The translations under genes and the position numbers were made by a program. From the NCBI GenBank assembly GCA_002293475.1, contig DBDG01000044.1, positions 1-59,639 of the forward strand: DNA of 59,639 nt, written 5' to 3'. Within the stretch, counting starts at the first letter, position 1. Each line of letters starts with the position of its first letter. Below the pieces are notes generated by a model. It was not told the DNA's origin, did no database searches, and saw only the letters and a list, made by a program, of their open reading frames with translations. The stretch is from Lachnospiraceae bacterium UBA938. GTDB taxonomy: Bacteria > Bacillota > Clostridia > Lachnospirales > Lachnospiraceae. Below are positions 1 to 8,349 of the stretch, in pieces.

Positions 1-6
1 ATATTA

Positions 7-207
7 TTACCGGGGATTTTCCTCACAGTATTCGACCGCTTTATTACCAATATCATCCAACGACATCCCTTCAAATAATCCCTTTTGCCATTTAGTATAG
101 TCAAAGGGTTCTCTAATGATTTGCATAATAAAACGTTCCGCATCCACATCCCCTAAATTCTGTATAAGACAGTCCATTCCTTTGGATAAAATCGCTGCAT
201 CAGTCAT
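7..207 (-). CDS. small hypothetical protein paired with a PIN-domain gene
   Basis: A 66-residue protein with no family I can name for certain. It is rich in charged residues and carries a central segment with AERFIMQII. It starts with ATG four bases inside the end of the PIN gene (ATGA overlap) behind a clear GGAGG site, so the two are translationally coupled. The pairing suggests an antitoxin or accessory partner, but there is no recognisable DNA-binding fold and it lies downstream of the toxin-like gene, the reverse of most VapBC pairs. The gene is AT-rich compared with the rest of the window. The coding call is firm; the antitoxin role is inference. Confidence 0.7.
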   Translation of the reverse strand: MTDAAILSKGMDCLIQNLGDVDAERFIMQIIREPFDYTKWQKGLFEGMSLDDIGNKAVEYCEENPR

Positions 208-653
208 TCGTTTTCCTCCATTTCTTTCACAAACATCATAGGATTTATCATTATTATGTCATTTCTTTTTAGTTTTAATAATCTATCGTCTGTTGAGATA
301 AAATAATCACAATTCATGTATATAGCACAGGAAACATGTATTGCATCTTTGGCTTTAATACCTGTTGTCATTATATCTCTTGCCGTAATCAATATCTCGT
401 TCTTCTTAGAAGAATCAACATATTCCGTACAACGATAGGAAAATTTTTTTATTGATTCCCGTCTCATTTCATATGGATTCATTGAATTTTCATAATCTGA
501 CATAAATGACCATACGAAATCAAGCTTTTCTTCTTTTATTAGATTCTGTATATATAACTTTGAAATTGTTTCTAAATATATTCTTTCTTGCTTCTGATCG
601 TCATAAGGGCGATTAAAACTGCAATTATCTAAGTACACTTTGATATTTTTCAA
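204..653 (-). CDS. PIN-domain protein, VapC-like toxin candidate
   Basis: The 149-residue protein opens with VYLDNCSFNRP, which supplies the first acidic residue of a PIN nuclease. It continues with KAKDAIHVSCAI and FISTDDRLLK, which supply the later acidic metal ligands. PIN proteins of this size are usually Mg-dependent RNases, often toxins. The start is TTG at 653, chosen because GGGAG lies seven bases upstream and no ATG is suitable. A TTGTCT/TATAAT promoter lies about 70 bases upstream. The small gene at 7-207 overlaps its stop. Base composition is AT-rich compared with the neighbours and the pair sits near tRNA-Leu, so it may have been acquired. RNase activity is inferred from the fold only. 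Confidence 0.8.
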   Translation of the reverse strand: MKNIKVYLDNCSFNRPYDDQKQERIYLETISKLYIQNLIKEEKLDFVWSFMSDYENSMNPYEMRRESIKKFSYRCTEYVDSSKKNEILITARDIMTTGIKAKDAIHVSCAIYMNCDYFISTDDRLLKLKRNDIIMINPMMFVKEMEENE

Positions 654-723
654 TTCAGAACTCCCTCATATAATATACTATGAAATAACTATTTATTCGA
701 CTTATTAACTGCTTCTATAATTA

Positions 724-752
724 ATTATATATCACATCCGTTTTAAAGACAA
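724..752 (-). promoter_or_regulatory. sigma-A type promoter of the PIN gene pair
   Basis: On the minus strand, TTGTCT (747-752) and TATAAT (724-729) are separated by exactly 17 bases, about 70 bases upstream of the TTG start. The -10 is perfect and the -35 matches four of six consensus bases. Confidence 0.65.
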
Positions 753-882
753 CTTTTATCAAGATAATTAAATCCCATTTGCATGTTTTCCCTAGAATTA
801 CCTCTCATTCTGAGTATTCCAGTTATTCGCAAAGCCTCAAATATTGATATCATTTTCGCTTTTAACTTTCATATGAGACTCG

Positions 883-920
883 CAGAACGGGCGGTACCAT
901 CACTGATACCGCCCGTTCTG
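883..920. repeat. perfect 14-bp inverted repeat
   Basis: The arms at 883-896 and 907-920 are perfectly complementary around a 10-base spacer. There is no run of T on either side, so it is not a standard intrinsic terminator. It lies between the PIN gene pair and tRNA-Leu, where an integration boundary or an RNA hairpin are both possible. Confidence 0.7.
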
Positions 921-944
921 CTTAATCACCATTTAAAACACACC

Positions 945-982
945 ACGAACCCCCACGCATCCCCTACTGGTACAGGGTTCGT
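945..982. repeat. 8-bp inverted repeat next to tRNA-Leu
   Basis: The arms ACGAACCC (945-952) and GGGTTCGT (975-982) are complementary around 22 bases, just beyond the 3' end of tRNA-Leu. The rest of 753-997 holds no convincing gene. Confidence 0.5.
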
Positions 983-997
983 ATAATCATGATTCAG

Positions 998-1080
998 TGC
1001 CGGCAGCGGGACTTGAACCCGCACGTGGTTGCCCACAACAGATTTTGAGTCTGCCTCGTCTGCCATTCCGACACGCCGGC
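998..1080 (-). tRNA. tRNA-Leu (anticodon CAA)
   Basis: Reading the minus strand, the acceptor stem GCCGGCG pairs with TGCCGGC, followed by discriminator A. The anticodon stem is CAGA/TCTG around a seven-base loop with CAA in positions 34-36. There is a long variable arm of the type found in class II tRNAs, and the T arm contains GGTTCAAGTCC. The 3' CCA is not encoded. Leu is assigned from the anticodon and the long variable arm. Confidence 0.95.
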
Positions 1081-1159
1081 ATCTGGCTGTTATAACAGCC
1101 GCTTATTATAATAACATACCAGCGTTGGGTTGACAAGTAAATTTATTGATTACCTTTTA

Positions 1160-2452
1160 TTATTTATTACCTTTTATCTCTAACGCTTGTATGTCGTCAT
1201 AGAATGGGAACATATCCAAGGTCGCAAAATAATCGGCAGGAGTTTCCGCCCTTCTGATCAGCTCTACGCTTCCGTCTTCTTTCAGCAGTAGCTCGGCGGA
1301 TTTTAACTTGCCGTTGTAATTATAGCCTAAGGAGTAGCAATGCGCACCGGTATCATGGATAAATAGATAGTCACCTTTTTGGATCGCAGGAAGCATCCTG
1401 TCCACGGCAAATTTATCATTATTTTCACACAGGGCACCGACAACATCGTATTGTCTTGCTGCTTCGGCATTTTCCTTACCCATTACGGTTATGTGATGGT
1501 ATGCTCCATACATGGCAGGGCGGATCAGGTCTACCGCACAGGCGTCGACGCCGATGTATTCTTTATAGGTGTGTTTTTCATGGATCGCCTGTGTCACCAG
1601 GCCGCCATACGGCCCGGTCATGAACCGGCCCATTTCGGTATAGATAGCCACATCACCCATTCCAGCCGAAGTCAGGACTTCCTCATAGGCCTGTCTTACC
1701 CCTGCCCCGATGACCCTGATGTCGTTGGCTTTCTGATCCGGACGATAGGCGATGCCGACGCCGCCGGACAGATTGATGAAGGCGATATGGGCACCAGTAT
1801 CTTCTTTCAGCCTAACCGCCAGCTCAAACAGCTGTTTGGCCAGCATCGGGTAATATTCATTGGTGACGGTATTGCTGGCCAGAAAGGCATGGATGCCAAA
1901 GTTCCTGACGCCTTTTTGCCGCAGGAGCCGGAACCCTTCAAACATCTGCTCCTCAGTGAAACCAAATTTGGAATCACCGGGATTGTCCATGATGCCATTG
2001 CTCATTTTAAGGATTCCGCCGGGATTATAGCGGCAGCTCATTGTCTCGGGCAGCTTGCCGAGGATCTCTTCGACAAACGGTATATGGGTAATGTCATCCA
2101 GATTGATGATAGCTCCCAGCTGGTGGGCATAGGCATATTCCGCCGCCGGCGTGTCATTGGAAGAAAACATGATTTCTTCTCCCTTCATGCCCATAGCCTC
2201 GCTGAGCATCAGTTCCGTCAGTGAAGAACAGTCACATCCGAAGCCGTATTCCTGAAAAATACTGATCAGATTCGGATTCGGGTTGGCTTTCACCGCAAAG
2301 TATTCCCGAAAGCCGGGATTCCAGGCAAAAGCCTCCTTTACGGCACGGGCATTATCCCGTAGCCCTTTTTCATCATAGATATGAAACGGGGTCGGATATG
2401 TCTTTGCGATCTCGACTAATTTGTCTTTTTTAATAAACGGTAATTTACTCAT
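1160..2452 (-). CDS. lysA: diaminopimelate decarboxylase-like PLP enzyme
   Basis: A fold-type III PLP decarboxylase of about 430 residues. Such enzymes convert meso-diaminopimelate to lysine in the cytosol. YFAVKANPNPN near residue 70 supplies the PLP lysine, SGGVGIAY is the glycine-rich phosphate loop, and ALCENND supplies the conserved active-site cysteine of the partner subunit. The usual HIGSQ and EPGRS motifs appear as HAFLASN and EMGRF, so this is a divergent branch and another basic-amino-acid decarboxylase cannot be excluded. I start at ATG 2452 because GAGGGAG lies 11 bases upstream; the frame stays open to 2506. It follows ung on the same strand. No lysine riboswitch is visible. Confidence 0.82.
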   Translation of the reverse strand: MSKLPFIKKDKLVEIAKTYPTPFHIYDEKGLRDNARAVKEAFAWNPGFREYFAVKANPNPNLISIFQEYGFGCDCSSLTELMLSEAMGMKGEEIMFSSNDTPAAEYAYAHQLGAIINLDDITHIPFVEEILGKLPETMSCRYNPGGILKMSNGIMDNPGDSKFGFTEEQMFEGFRLLRQKGVRNFGIHAFLASNTVTNEYYPMLAKQLFELAVRLKEDTGAHIAFINLSGGVGIAYRPDQKANDIRVIGAGVRQAYEEVLTSAGMGDVAIYTEMGRFMTGPYGGLVTQAIHEKHTYKEYIGVDACAVDLIRPAMYGAYHHITVMGKENAEAARQYDVVGALCENNDKFAVDRMLPAIQKGDYLFIHDTGAHCYSLGYNYNGKLKSAELLLKEDGSVELIRRAETPADYFATLDMFPFYDDIQALEIKGNK

Positions 2453-2518
2453 CTTATGTCTTACTCCCTCTAATGTTTTCTGATCTCCTATACTATCTGT
2501 TAGCATAATACATGTCTT

Positions 2519-3196
2519 TTATTGGCTCTCAATCTGCCAGTCGATTGCCCCTGCCCCGTTTTTTACCAAAAAATCATTGGCCTGGCTGAAATGCCGACAC
2601 CCGAAGAATCCCCGGTATGCCGACAAGGGACTGGGATGGGGGGCTTTTAAAACCAGATGGCGGGGATTTGTCAGCATCGTCGCTTTGTTCTGCGCCGGCC
2701 TCCCCCACAAAAAGTAAACAATCGGCCTGTCCTGGGCATTCACAGCCTCAATCACCGCATCGGTAAACCGCTCCCATCCTTTCCCCTGATGGGAATTGGC
2801 CTGGTGTGCCCTTACGGTGAGCACCGTATTTAAAAGTAAAACGCCTTGGTCAGCCCACTTTTTAAGATATCCGTGATTGGGGATGTAACAGCCCAGATCA
2901 TCCTTCAGCTCCTGATAGATATTCTGCAATGAAGGCGGCAGATCCGGCTGATCCGGTAAAACCGAAAAGCTTAGTCCGTGAGCCTGATGCTCATTGTGAT
3001 AGGGATCCTGACCCAATAACAGGATCTTAACCTTGCTTAGCGGCGTAAAGTGGAAGGCATTAAAAATATCTTCGGCAGGCGGATACACCCGGCAGGTATG
3101 ATACTCTTGTTTGATAAACTGATAAAGTTCTTTATAATATAGCTTGGCAAATTCTTCCCGGATAGCATCCTGCCAATCGTTATCTATCATTCCCAT
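2519..3196 (-). CDS. ung: uracil-DNA glycosylase
   Basis: Family 1 uracil-DNA glycosylase of about 225 residues, which removes uracil from DNA to start base excision repair. LLLGQDPYH is the water-activating loop with the catalytic Asp, and HPSPLSAYRGFFGCRHF is the minor-groove intercalation loop with the catalytic His. The start is placed at ATG 3196, seven bases after AGGAG; a second Met lies two codons later and the frame is open to 3220. It sits 45 bases after hisF and 66 bases before the decarboxylase, all on one strand, so co-transcription is likely although the three functions are unrelated. Confidence 0.95.
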   Translation of the reverse strand: MGMIDNDWQDAIREEFAKLYYKELYQFIKQEYHTCRVYPPAEDIFNAFHFTPLSKVKILLLGQDPYHNEHQAHGLSFSVLPDQPDLPPSLQNIYQELKDDLGCYIPNHGYLKKWADQGVLLLNTVLTVRAHQANSHQGKGWERFTDAVIEAVNAQDRPIVYFLWGRPAQNKATMLTNPRHLVLKAPHPSPLSAYRGFFGCRHFSQANDFLVKNGAGAIDWQIESQ

Positions 3197-3241
3197 GCTG
3201 TGTCTCCTGTCCCTCTTCAATGGTACTTACTTACCCGGCTA

Positions 3242-4006
3242 TCAATCCAGCCTGACCGGTATATTCCTGCTCCGCAGATATTCTTTCACTTCCTGGATTT
3301 CCAGTTCCTTAAAATGGAACAGGGAAGCTGCCAAAGCCGCCGCGGCTTTACCTGCGGTCAGGGCGTCATAAATATGTTCCAGCGAGCCTGCCCCGCCGGA
3401 AGCAGTCACCGGAACCGACACACTGCCGGCTATCTGGGCGGTCAGCTCAATATCATAGCCAGCCTTAGTGCCGTCAAAATCAATGCTGGTCAGCAGGATT
3501 TCACCGGCTCCCAGCTGTTCCGTCTTGACGGCCCATTCAACAGCATCTAAACCGGTATCGACCTGGCCGCCGTTTATGTAAACATTCCAGCCGGAACCAT
3601 CCGGCCTTCTTTTGGCATCAATCGCTGCCACCACACAGTGGCTGCCGAATTGGGCGGCGGCATCGCTGATCAGCTGCGGCGTTTTGACCGCTGCCGAATT
3701 GATGCCCACCTTATCCGCCCCGGCGCCCAGAATCGTCCGAAAATCTTCTATTGTACGGATGCCGCCGCCGACAGCAAATGGGATATCAACCTGTTCCGAT
3801 ATGCGACGTACCATATCAACCAGCGTCGCCCGCCCCTCTGTCGTGGCCATAATATCCAAGAATACCAGTTCATCCGCACCGGCTTTCACGTAAGCCGCCG
3901 CAATTTCCACCGGATCCCCGGCATCGTTCAGATTGACAAAGTTAACCCCCTTTACCACTCTTCCGTTACAAAAATCCAGACAGGGAATAATGCGTTTCGT
4001 GTCCAT
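3242..4006 (-). CDS. hisF: imidazole glycerol phosphate synthase cyclase subunit HisF
   Basis: HisF with HisH makes imidazole glycerol phosphate and AICAR in histidine synthesis. The 254 residues fit the family. The N-terminal KRIIPCLDFCNGRVVKG holds the first catalytic Asp. The phosphate-binding loops VGGGIRT and ASGGAGS are present, and LLTSIDFDGTKAGYD holds the second catalytic Asp. The start is ATG 4006, ten bases after AGGAGG; the frame is open to 4099 but the extra residues do not belong to the family. No hisH, hisA or hisI lies beside it, so it is separated from the rest of the pathway. A histidinol phosphatase lies far away at 46274. Confidence 0.94.
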   Translation of the reverse strand: MDTKRIIPCLDFCNGRVVKGVNFVNLNDAGDPVEIAAAYVKAGADELVFLDIMATTEGRATLVDMVRRISEQVDIPFAVGGGIRTIEDFRTILGAGADKVGINSAAVKTPQLISDAAAQFGSHCVVAAIDAKRRPDGSGWNVYINGGQVDTGLDAVEWAVKTEQLGAGEILLTSIDFDGTKAGYDIELTAQIAGSVSVPVTASGGAGSLEHIYDALTAGKAAAALAASLFHFKELEIQEVKEYLRSRNIPVRLD

Positions 4007-4047
4007 AATCAAATGTCCTCCTAGCAGTATGTTTTGAATTGTCATTA

Positions 4048-6264
4048 CTAATAAAATTCCTCTTCTTCCGGCAATAGATCCTGCGGTTCTTCCGGCCAAG
4101 CAGTTTCCGCCGTCGTTTCTGTTTCGTCTATTTCCCAGTAGTCAATGCCTAGGGCAATTAAATATACCTGGTGACTATAAGCCGCATCGTCATATGAGAG
4201 TATTGTCATGACTTCTTCCCCAGAAACATTGTACTTCGTAAGCAAAATATCCTGAATCTCCTGATGGATTGCCGCGACCTCGGCTTCCGCCCCATATACA
4301 TCCCCGGCCCGCAGTTCCTCATACCTTGCCACACCTTGGAACAGGGCATGGAGCGCCTCGGCCGGCATACCTATGGACGTGTAATTCTGATAAGCATCCA
4401 GGCTTCTTTCCATCTGCAAGATCACATGTGACTGATTAAATAAAAGACTGTCGTTTCTGCTCAGGTTCTTTCCGTAAAGAAGATCATATACCGCTCTATA
4501 ATCTTCATCGAGATAGGCTCTCCGGGCTCTGGCCCTTTCATTAGAGTCCGGGACGAAGCGGCTTGTCGCAATTATCGCTGCCATGACAGTAAAGCTAAAA
4601 GCAAATACCAGCAGCACCTTTTTCTTGGATACCTTCTTTTCTTTTTTAAGGGGTATCTCCGGTTCTTTTGCTTTTTTGACTTTTTCCTTTTTCGGTTTCT
4701 TTTTACCGGCCTCTTTGGCCTCTTCCTCTTCCCCGCCTCTTCCCGGCCGCGAACCTTTTTCCGGTATGTCATCTAAATCGGAGTCGCTCTTAGCATCTTT
4801 ACCCTTGCCCTTGCCTTTATCTTTCTTAGCTTTCTTGGCCTTCTTGGCTTTTTCTGATTTCTTGTCTTCCTTATCCAGCTCTTGCAATATTTCTTGATTT
4901 TCATCTGAGATCATCGACAATTCTTCACCTATATTAATGGGTTCGTGATCTTCATCGGCATCAGTCAGCATCGCAAAAAACTTTTTAAAAAAACTTTTTT
5001 TGGTATCTTTGTCCGGTATCAGCTCATCGTAATCAATCAGCATTGAATCATCCGGGCTATCCTGTTCCGGCGGCTCTGCGTCGGCCCGTTTCTTTCCTTT
5101 TCTCGGCTTCTTCTTGCCCTTCTTCCGCTTGCCGTTTTCTTCATCGGCCTTCTCACCATTCAGCAGTGCCAGCAAATCATCATTGTCTTCCGGTTCGGCT
5201 TTTTTGCCATATGTGGCGGAGCCGTCTAACAGCGACATCATATCGTCATCAACAAGTTCATTGTTTTCAGCCTTGTCCAGCAGACCCTTTATCTCAGATA
5301 AATCTTCGTCCTCACCCATGCCGCCAAGCAATTCACCGATATCCATTTCCTCCATATCAAATGAGGGCAGCTCTATATCCGGATCTACTGAACTAGGCAG
5401 CTCTTCATCCCCAAGCAGTTGCCGTAAATCATCCTGGCCGTCCGTTTCTTCCGGCATCCCTGCCAGCAGCTCCGCCAGTATGTCCGGTGACTCCTCCGGC
5501 AGCTCCGGCATTATGTCCGTTATTTCCTCCGGCAGTTCCGGCATTATGTCCGCTATTCCCTCTGGCAGTTCCGGCATCATATCGGCTGATTCTCCGAATA
5601 GTTCTGTCACTTCCAGACGTTCCGCATACCCATTGTCCGCTTGCGGTAATTCCGACTGATCTTCCTCCGTGATATCCGATCCAGATGCCATGAGTTCTGC
5701 TTCATCGAGGTTTATATCTGATGCTTTATTGGCACCTTCCTCGCTGTTTGGCCCCTCCGCCGACATCAGATCTGACGGCTCAGTTTCGCCTTGCCCTTCA
5801 TCCGGCTCATGTTTTTTCGCTTCCGAACCGTCGGAGTGATAAGAATCGAACTGGGCATCCATCTCCTCAAACAATGAGTCTAGATCCTGCTCGCTTAAAA
5901 TCTTTTCTGCTCCATCACTGGTTAACGGTATCTCCTTGTATGCACTATTGACTATTGAATTATCTGCTGTTGCCATGTCTGCTGACTGCTCTAATAATAT
6001 CTCATCAAGCCTGTCTACCATATCGGCCAGTGCTTCCGGTGTAATCATTCCTCTGTCTTCCGTCTTATATAAGGAGGCGGTGCCTAATGCCACATCCTTT
6101 GATACCATATTATCTGATGCGGTATCTTCTGATGCGGTATCTTCTGATGCGGTGTTTGCTGACACTATGCTCTCCCCATTCTCCTCTGATCCGTCCGACT
6201 GTTTCTGATCGATGTCCATCAAAGACTGAAGCAGATTATCCAGATACTTTTCATCTGTCGCCAT
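4048..6264 (-). CDS. large acidic membrane-anchored protein of unknown function
   Basis: I do not recognise the family. Roughly 545 residues of very acidic, low-complexity N-terminus precede a Lys-rich block, a single membrane helix at about 549-569 (VLLVFAFSFTVMAAII) and a soluble C-terminal region of about 165 residues that looks helical. The N-terminal part repeats a short motif of acidic residue, hydrophobics and LL with Gly, for example DLRQLLGDE, IGELLGGM, MMSLLDGS and DLLALLNGE. It also carries ILSEQDLDSLFEEM, and three or four tandem copies of a nine-residue unit like DIMPELPEE at about residues 223-265. Lysine-rich flanks before the helix suggest the long N-terminus is cytoplasmic. 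It lies just upstream of hisF. Confidence 0.85.
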   Translation of the reverse strand: MATDEKYLDNLLQSLMDIDQKQSDGSEENGESIVSANTASEDTASEDTASDNMVSKDVALGTASLYKTEDRGMITPEALADMVDRLDEILLEQSADMATADNSIVNSAYKEIPLTSDGAEKILSEQDLDSLFEEMDAQFDSYHSDGSEAKKHEPDEGQGETEPSDLMSAEGPNSEEGANKASDINLDEAELMASGSDITEEDQSELPQADNGYAERLEVTELFGESADMMPELPEGIADIMPELPEEITDIMPELPEESPDILAELLAGMPEETDGQDDLRQLLGDEELPSSVDPDIELPSFDMEEMDIGELLGGMGEDEDLSEIKGLLDKAENNELVDDDMMSLLDGSATYGKKAEPEDNDDLLALLNGEKADEENGKRKKGKKKPRKGKKRADAEPPEQDSPDDSMLIDYDELIPDKDTKKSFFKKFFAMLTDADEDHEPINIGEELSMISDENQEILQELDKEDKKSEKAKKAKKAKKDKGKGKGKDAKSDSDLDDIPEKGSRPGRGGEEEEAKEAGKKKPKKEKVKKAKEPEIPLKKEKKVSKKKVLLVFAFSFTVMAAIIATSRFVPDSNERARARRAYLDEDYRAVYDLLYGKNLSRNDSLLFNQSHVILQMERSLDAYQNYTSIGMPAEALHALFQGVARYEELRAGDVYGAEAEVAAIHQEIQDILLTKYNVSGEEVMTILSYDDAAYSHQVYLIALGIDYWEIDETETTAETAWPEEPQDLLPEEEEFY

Positions 6265-6342
6265 AATACATCCCCACCTTCCTTAGCCACGAATTCTTAA
6301 TAAGTTTATCATACAACTAAATGAAAAACAAATTTTAATTTA

Positions 6343-7335
6343 TTAAACGGTTATCTGCTGCCAATCTTTAGTAATAAACACGGCAGAAACATCGGGATAT
6401 CCTTCTATAAGCTGCCGCCCTTTTTCAAGACCTAAAACAAAAACAAGGGTAGAGAGCGCATCGCCATCCACTGAAGCGGGTGAAATTATGGTAACCGATA
6501 AGAGATCATTATCAACCGGATAGCCGGTTGCTGTATCCAGAATATGATGATATATAATATCATCTTTTATAAAATAACGCTCATAATTCCCGGCAGACAC
6601 AACCGACCTATCAGTTAACGGCACTGTTAATGCCGCAGTTCCGACAGCGGAAAAGGGTTCCTGAATGCCTATATTAAAAGGAGCACCGTCCGGTTTTGAT
6701 CCAACTGCCACAACATTGCCACCCAGATTGATCACCGCACTAGTTACTTGATTCGCAACTAAAAACTCCTTCATCCGGTCAGCGACATAGCCTTTGGCAA
6801 CAAACCCTAAGTCAATCTCCGCATCCGGATCTGCCATCGTAACACTCTGACTATGTCGGTCAATAACAATACCGCGGTAATCAACATGGGAAACAGCTTC
6901 TGTCAAAACCGCCTCCTCCGGTACTTTCTTCTCCGTATTTTTACTAAAATCCCAAAGCCTGCTGACCGTACCGATGGAAGGATCAACTGCCCCGCCGGAA
7001 AGCTCGGCATATTCAATAGCCTTTTCCAGAAGCCGCAGGGTATCATCCGATACAGCTACCGGGGTGCCGTTACTGTGATTGATGCGATAAACATCACTGC
7101 CTTCCACGGTCCTGCTGAACAAGTCTTCGTATTGCTGCGCCATCACGAAACATTGCTCCAGCAAATCTGCCTGCGAACGGTAATATAACGTAACCGAAAT
7201 GACTGTATTAAAATAAAAACCTGTCTGCGAATAAGCCGCCGGTTTTTCAGCGCACCCGGACAGCCCGGCAAGAACCGAGCAAGCGATCATCACAATCATT
7301 GCTGGTGTATTTAACTTATTTAACTTATTTAACAA
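6343..7335 (-). CDS. apbE: FAD:protein FMN transferase (ApbE-like lipoprotein)
   Basis: ApbE proteins attach FMN to Thr or Ser of extracytoplasmic flavoproteins such as Rnf or Nqr subunits, using FAD. The 330-residue protein has a lipobox (SVLAGLSGC), then FYFNTVISVTLY, a central GAVDPSIGTV, DLGFVAKGYVADRM, VINLGGNVVAVG and a C-terminal HHILDTATGYPV that are typical of the family. The longest frame begins at TTG 7335 with GGGGAG only two bases away; ATG at 7299 lacks a good ribosome site, so the start is uncertain. Codons 2-10 are a near-perfect triplicate of a 9-base unit. The gene follows the cheV terminator and has no obvious promoter of its own. Confidence 0.92.
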   Translation of the reverse strand: MLNKLNKLNTPAMIVMIACSVLAGLSGCAEKPAAYSQTGFYFNTVISVTLYYRSQADLLEQCFVMAQQYEDLFSRTVEGSDVYRINHSNGTPVAVSDDTLRLLEKAIEYAELSGGAVDPSIGTVSRLWDFSKNTEKKVPEEAVLTEAVSHVDYRGIVIDRHSQSVTMADPDAEIDLGFVAKGYVADRMKEFLVANQVTSAVINLGGNVVAVGSKPDGAPFNIGIQEPFSAVGTAALTVPLTDRSVVSAGNYERYFIKDDIIYHHILDTATGYPVDNDLLSVTIISPASVDGDALSTLVFVLGLEKGRQLIEGYPDVSAVFITKDWQQITV

Positions 7336-7355
7336 TACTCCCCACCGTTACTTTC

Positions 7356-7388
7356 AAAAAAAAGAGCCGGCAACACATTCCGGCTCTT
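7356..7388 (-). terminator. intrinsic terminator after cheV
   Basis: On the minus strand, AAGAGCCGG and CCGGCTCTT form a 9-bp stem around a 9-base loop and run into eight T residues. It sits 12 bases past the cheV stop and just before apbE. Confidence 0.88.
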
Positions 7389-7399
7389 GCTCGCTTCTA

Positions 7400-8299
7400 T
7401 TACAGATTGGATACCAAACCATCTATCGTCCGTACCAGGTTCGCAATCTCCGGCTTGGTCAGCTGTGCGTTAGCTCCCAGTGCCTCACCTTTCCTCCGCA
7501 TCTCATCATTGATCAATGATGAGAAAATAACCACTGGTATATGTCTGGTCCGGGGATCATCCTTAATTAATTTTGTCAGTCGGTGACCGTCCATAATCGG
7601 CATCTCGATGTCGGTGATAACGCATTTGACATGTTCACCTAAGGTATTGTTCATCAGACATTCCTGCACTATGTCATAGGCTTCCTGACCGTTTTCTGTG
7701 TGCATCAGATTATGGTACCCGGCAGCTTTCAGGCAATTTACAATCAGTTTATTAAGCAACGGTGAATCTTCCGCGATCAGCAGCGGGGTATCGCTTCTTT
7801 TCCGCTTGCCCATGTCTTCGATCTCGGAAACCTTTAGGCCGGCTTCGGGGTTGATATCGGACACAATCTTCTCAAAATCTAGTATAATTATCAGTTTTTC
7901 ATTTACTTTAACAATACCGGTAGAAATACCGGCTTCGCTGGTAGACATAGTGGCATCCGGCTTAATGATCTCTGTCCATGAGACCCTGTGGATTCCTTGA
8001 ACCGATTCTACATGAAAGGCAATATCCAGCTTGTTAAAATTGGTTATAATAAAAAGGCCGCCTTTTTCTGAGATTCCTCTTTGAAGACAATTACGTAAAT
8101 CAATTGCAGTAATCATTACCTCTCGTGGCATAAAAATCCCTTCCACGCTGGGATGTGAATTGGGAACCGGAGTTACTTCCTGATATGCGATGATCTCCCT
8201 GATCTTAGCCACGTTGATACCGTAGGAATTGCCAGCTAGTGTAAACTCTAATACTTCCAATTCATTTGTCCCGTTTTCCAGCAGAATATTTGTATCCAT
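7400..8299 (-). CDS. cheV: chemotaxis coupling protein CheV
   Basis: CheV couples chemoreceptors to CheA and adapts through phosphorylation of its receiver domain. The N-terminal half (about residues 10-155) is a CheW domain with FTLAGNSYGINVAKIREII. The C-terminal half (about 170-295) is a receiver with LIAEDSPLLNKLI, the phospho-acceptor Asp in CVITDIEMPIMDG, and a Lys in LTKPEIAN. The start ATG 8299 follows AGGTGA. The gene is monocistronic, with a TATAAT promoter upstream and a strong terminator downstream, and no other che or flagellar gene is in the window. Confidence 0.95.
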   Translation of the reverse strand: MDTNILLENGTNELEVLEFTLAGNSYGINVAKIREIIAYQEVTPVPNSHPSVEGIFMPREVMITAIDLRNCLQRGISEKGGLFIITNFNKLDIAFHVESVQGIHRVSWTEIIKPDATMSTSEAGISTGIVKVNEKLIIILDFEKIVSDINPEAGLKVSEIEDMGKRKRSDTPLLIAEDSPLLNKLIVNCLKAAGYHNLMHTENGQEAYDIVQECLMNNTLGEHVKCVITDIEMPIMDGHRLTKLIKDDPRTRHIPVVIFSSLINDEMRRKGEALGANAQLTKPEIANLVRTIDGLVSNL

Positions 8300-8349
8300 A
8301 CATTCACCTCGCGATAATAATTTTCGACCCCAAAAAACTTCATATTGCG

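Noticed and set aside
783..986. A 67-codon plus-strand frame
   Set aside because: It runs through both inverted repeats near tRNA-Leu, has no ribosome site and no family-like pattern. The intergenic hairpins explain it better.
1379..2224. A 281-codon plus-strand frame
   Set aside because: It is antisense to the decarboxylase gene, whose motifs are clear. Long mirror frames arise from the codon bias here.
2453..2518. A lysine riboswitch or T-box before the decarboxylase
   Set aside because: The gap to ung is only 66 bases and shows no such structure.
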